The notes beneath the pieces were generated by a model that worked only from the letters and a program-made list of their open reading frames with translations, searched no databases and was not told the origin of the DNA. Of a stretch of 8,263 bases of DNA, positions 7,971-8,263 are shown one piece after another. The translations under genes and the position numbers were made by a program. The number at the start of each line of letters is the position of its first letter. The stretch's first letter is position 1. The stretch is from positions 1 to 8,263 of the forward strand of contig DXEQ01000276.1 of NCBI GenBank assembly GCA_019114885.1. Reading direction: 5' to 3'. The stretch comes from Candidatus Anaerobutyricum stercoripullorum (GTDB lineage Bacteria > Bacillota > Clostridia > Lachnospirales > Lachnospiraceae).

Positions 7971-7977
7971 TCCTCCT
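7971..7977 (-). promoter_or_regulatory. Ribosome binding site of xseA
   Basis: On the minus strand AGGAGGA lies five bases before the xseA ATG at 7965. It is a near-perfect anti-SD match and fixes the start of the first gene after the nusB terminator. Confidence 0.85.
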
Positions 7978-8004
7978 GCCGCCTCTTTGACGGGAATCTC
8001 ACAC

Positions 8005-8055
8005 AAAAAAGAAACAGGCGGCGCAAAACACCATATTCCGTTTTCGCGCCGCCTG
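8005..8055 (-). terminator. Intrinsic terminator downstream of nusB
   Basis: Read on the minus strand, CAGGCGGCGC (8055-8046) pairs perfectly with GCGCCGCCTG (8024-8015) over 10 bp. An inner GAAAAC/GTTTT pairing (8044-8040 with 8029-8025) extends the stem past one bulged base, leaving a loop of about 10 nt. The stem is followed directly by TTTCTTTTTT (8014-8005). This is a textbook Rho-independent terminator for leftward transcription. It begins 36 nt after the nusB stop and ends about 40 nt before the xseA start. The plus strand shows no U-tract after the stem, so it is one-directional. Confidence 0.9.
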
Positions 8056-8091
8056 CATATCTTCCTCAATTCAAAGTACCGTTCGCCGCAG

Positions 8092-8263
8092 CTATGCCAG
8101 CTTGGCAAGGACGCCGTTGATAAATCTCGGCGCATCCTCGCTGCAGTAAATCTTCGCCAGTTCCAGAGCCTCGTTGATTGCCACCCCTTTTGGGATGTCG
8201 TCGTCTTTCAGCATCTCAAACACCGCCAGACGCAGGATGGCAAGCTCCGTCTTGCCGAGCCGC
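8092..8263 (-). CDS. nusB: Transcription antitermination protein NusB (C-terminal part, 5' end beyond window)
   Basis: The last 56 codons and TAG stop (8092-8094) of a NusB-family protein are present; the upstream part lies beyond the right edge. NusB pairs with NusE (ribosomal protein S10), binds boxA RNA and supports antitermination of rRNA operons. The segment is all helical in family structures and shows the characteristic C-terminal pattern: ELAILRLAVFEML, then IPKGVAINEALELAK, then the closing APRFINGVLAKL. Full-length members are about 130-170 residues, so roughly two thirds is missing here. Position upstream of xseA matches the conserved Firmicutes order, although folD often lies between them. 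An intrinsic terminator follows the stop by 36 nt. Confidence 0.94.
   Translation of the reverse strand, partial: RLGKTELAILRLAVFEMLKDDDIPKGVAINEALELAKIYCSEDAPRFINGVLAKLA

Larger units (their letters stand above)
7966..8091 (-). other. nusB-xseA intergenic region
   Basis: This 126-nt gap is the only sizeable non-coding stretch. It holds the nusB terminator and the xseA SD. I could not find a convincing -35/-10 pair between the hairpin and xseA (about 40 nt are available) or overlapping the hairpin, so how xseA onward is transcribed is unclear. No small ORF with a ribosome binding site and no tRNA-like fold is apparent. Confidence 0.6.

Noticed and set aside
8015..8055. The nusB-xseA hairpin as a riboswitch or small RNA
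   Set aside because: It is a single simple stem followed by a U-run, fully explained as an intrinsic terminator. There is no conserved aptamer-like sequence and no alternative pairing I could find.
1..8263. A mobile element, defence system or novel cluster hidden among the genes
   Set aside because: All coding space is accounted for by nine conserved core genes in a known order, with no direct repeats, transposase, integrase, att-like sites or composition shift noticed.

Overview
The window is one continuous stretch of housekeeping genes, all read from the minus strand. I see no phage, insertion-sequence, CRISPR, tRNA or rRNA signal. In transcription order (right to left) it holds the 3' end of nusB, an intrinsic terminator, then xseA, xseB, ispA, dxs, tlyA, nadK, argR and the first 510 codons of recN, which runs off the left edge. 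The base composition looks a little above half G+C by eye. Gene order and protein sequences point to a clostridial Firmicute, most likely a Lachnospiraceae-type gut anaerobe. The order is the classic Firmicutes nusB-(folD)-xseA-xseB-ispA-dxs-tlyA-argR-recN block. Here nadK is inserted between tlyA and argR, as in many clostridia, and no folD is present.

Layout: positions 8092-8263 are the NusB C-terminus. Positions 7966-8091 are the only sizeable gap (126 nt); it carries a 10-bp GC-rich hairpin with a U-tract oriented to stop nusB transcription, then a strong xseA Shine-Dalgarno (SD) sequence. Positions 6472-7965 encode the two subunits of exonuclease VII. Positions 3703-6500 encode two isoprenoid enzymes: IspA (farnesyl diphosphate synthase type) and DXS, the entry enzyme of the MEP pathway. 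Positions 2897-3706 encode a TlyA-family S4-domain methyltransferase, 2018-2854 NAD kinase, 1549-2007 the arginine repressor ArgR, and 1-1530 the repair ATPase RecN.

From xseA to recN the genes are packed tightly: gaps run from 0 to 42 nt, and there are two overlaps (xseB/ispA 29 nt, dxs/tlyA ATGA). Several SD sequences lie inside the preceding gene. This suggests one polycistronic unit with translational coupling, combining DNA repair (ExoVII, RecN), isoprenoid supply (IspA, DXS), RNA modification (TlyA), NADP supply (NadK) and arginine control (ArgR). RecN and ExoVII fit a repair theme; the other groupings reflect conserved synteny rather than an obvious shared pathway.

No previously undescribed system is visible. 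The points worth a second look are modest: the terminator placed just before xseA with no clear promoter after it, the absence of folD at that position, the AEEYA variant at the DXS catalytic glutamate, and the start-site choice for ispA.
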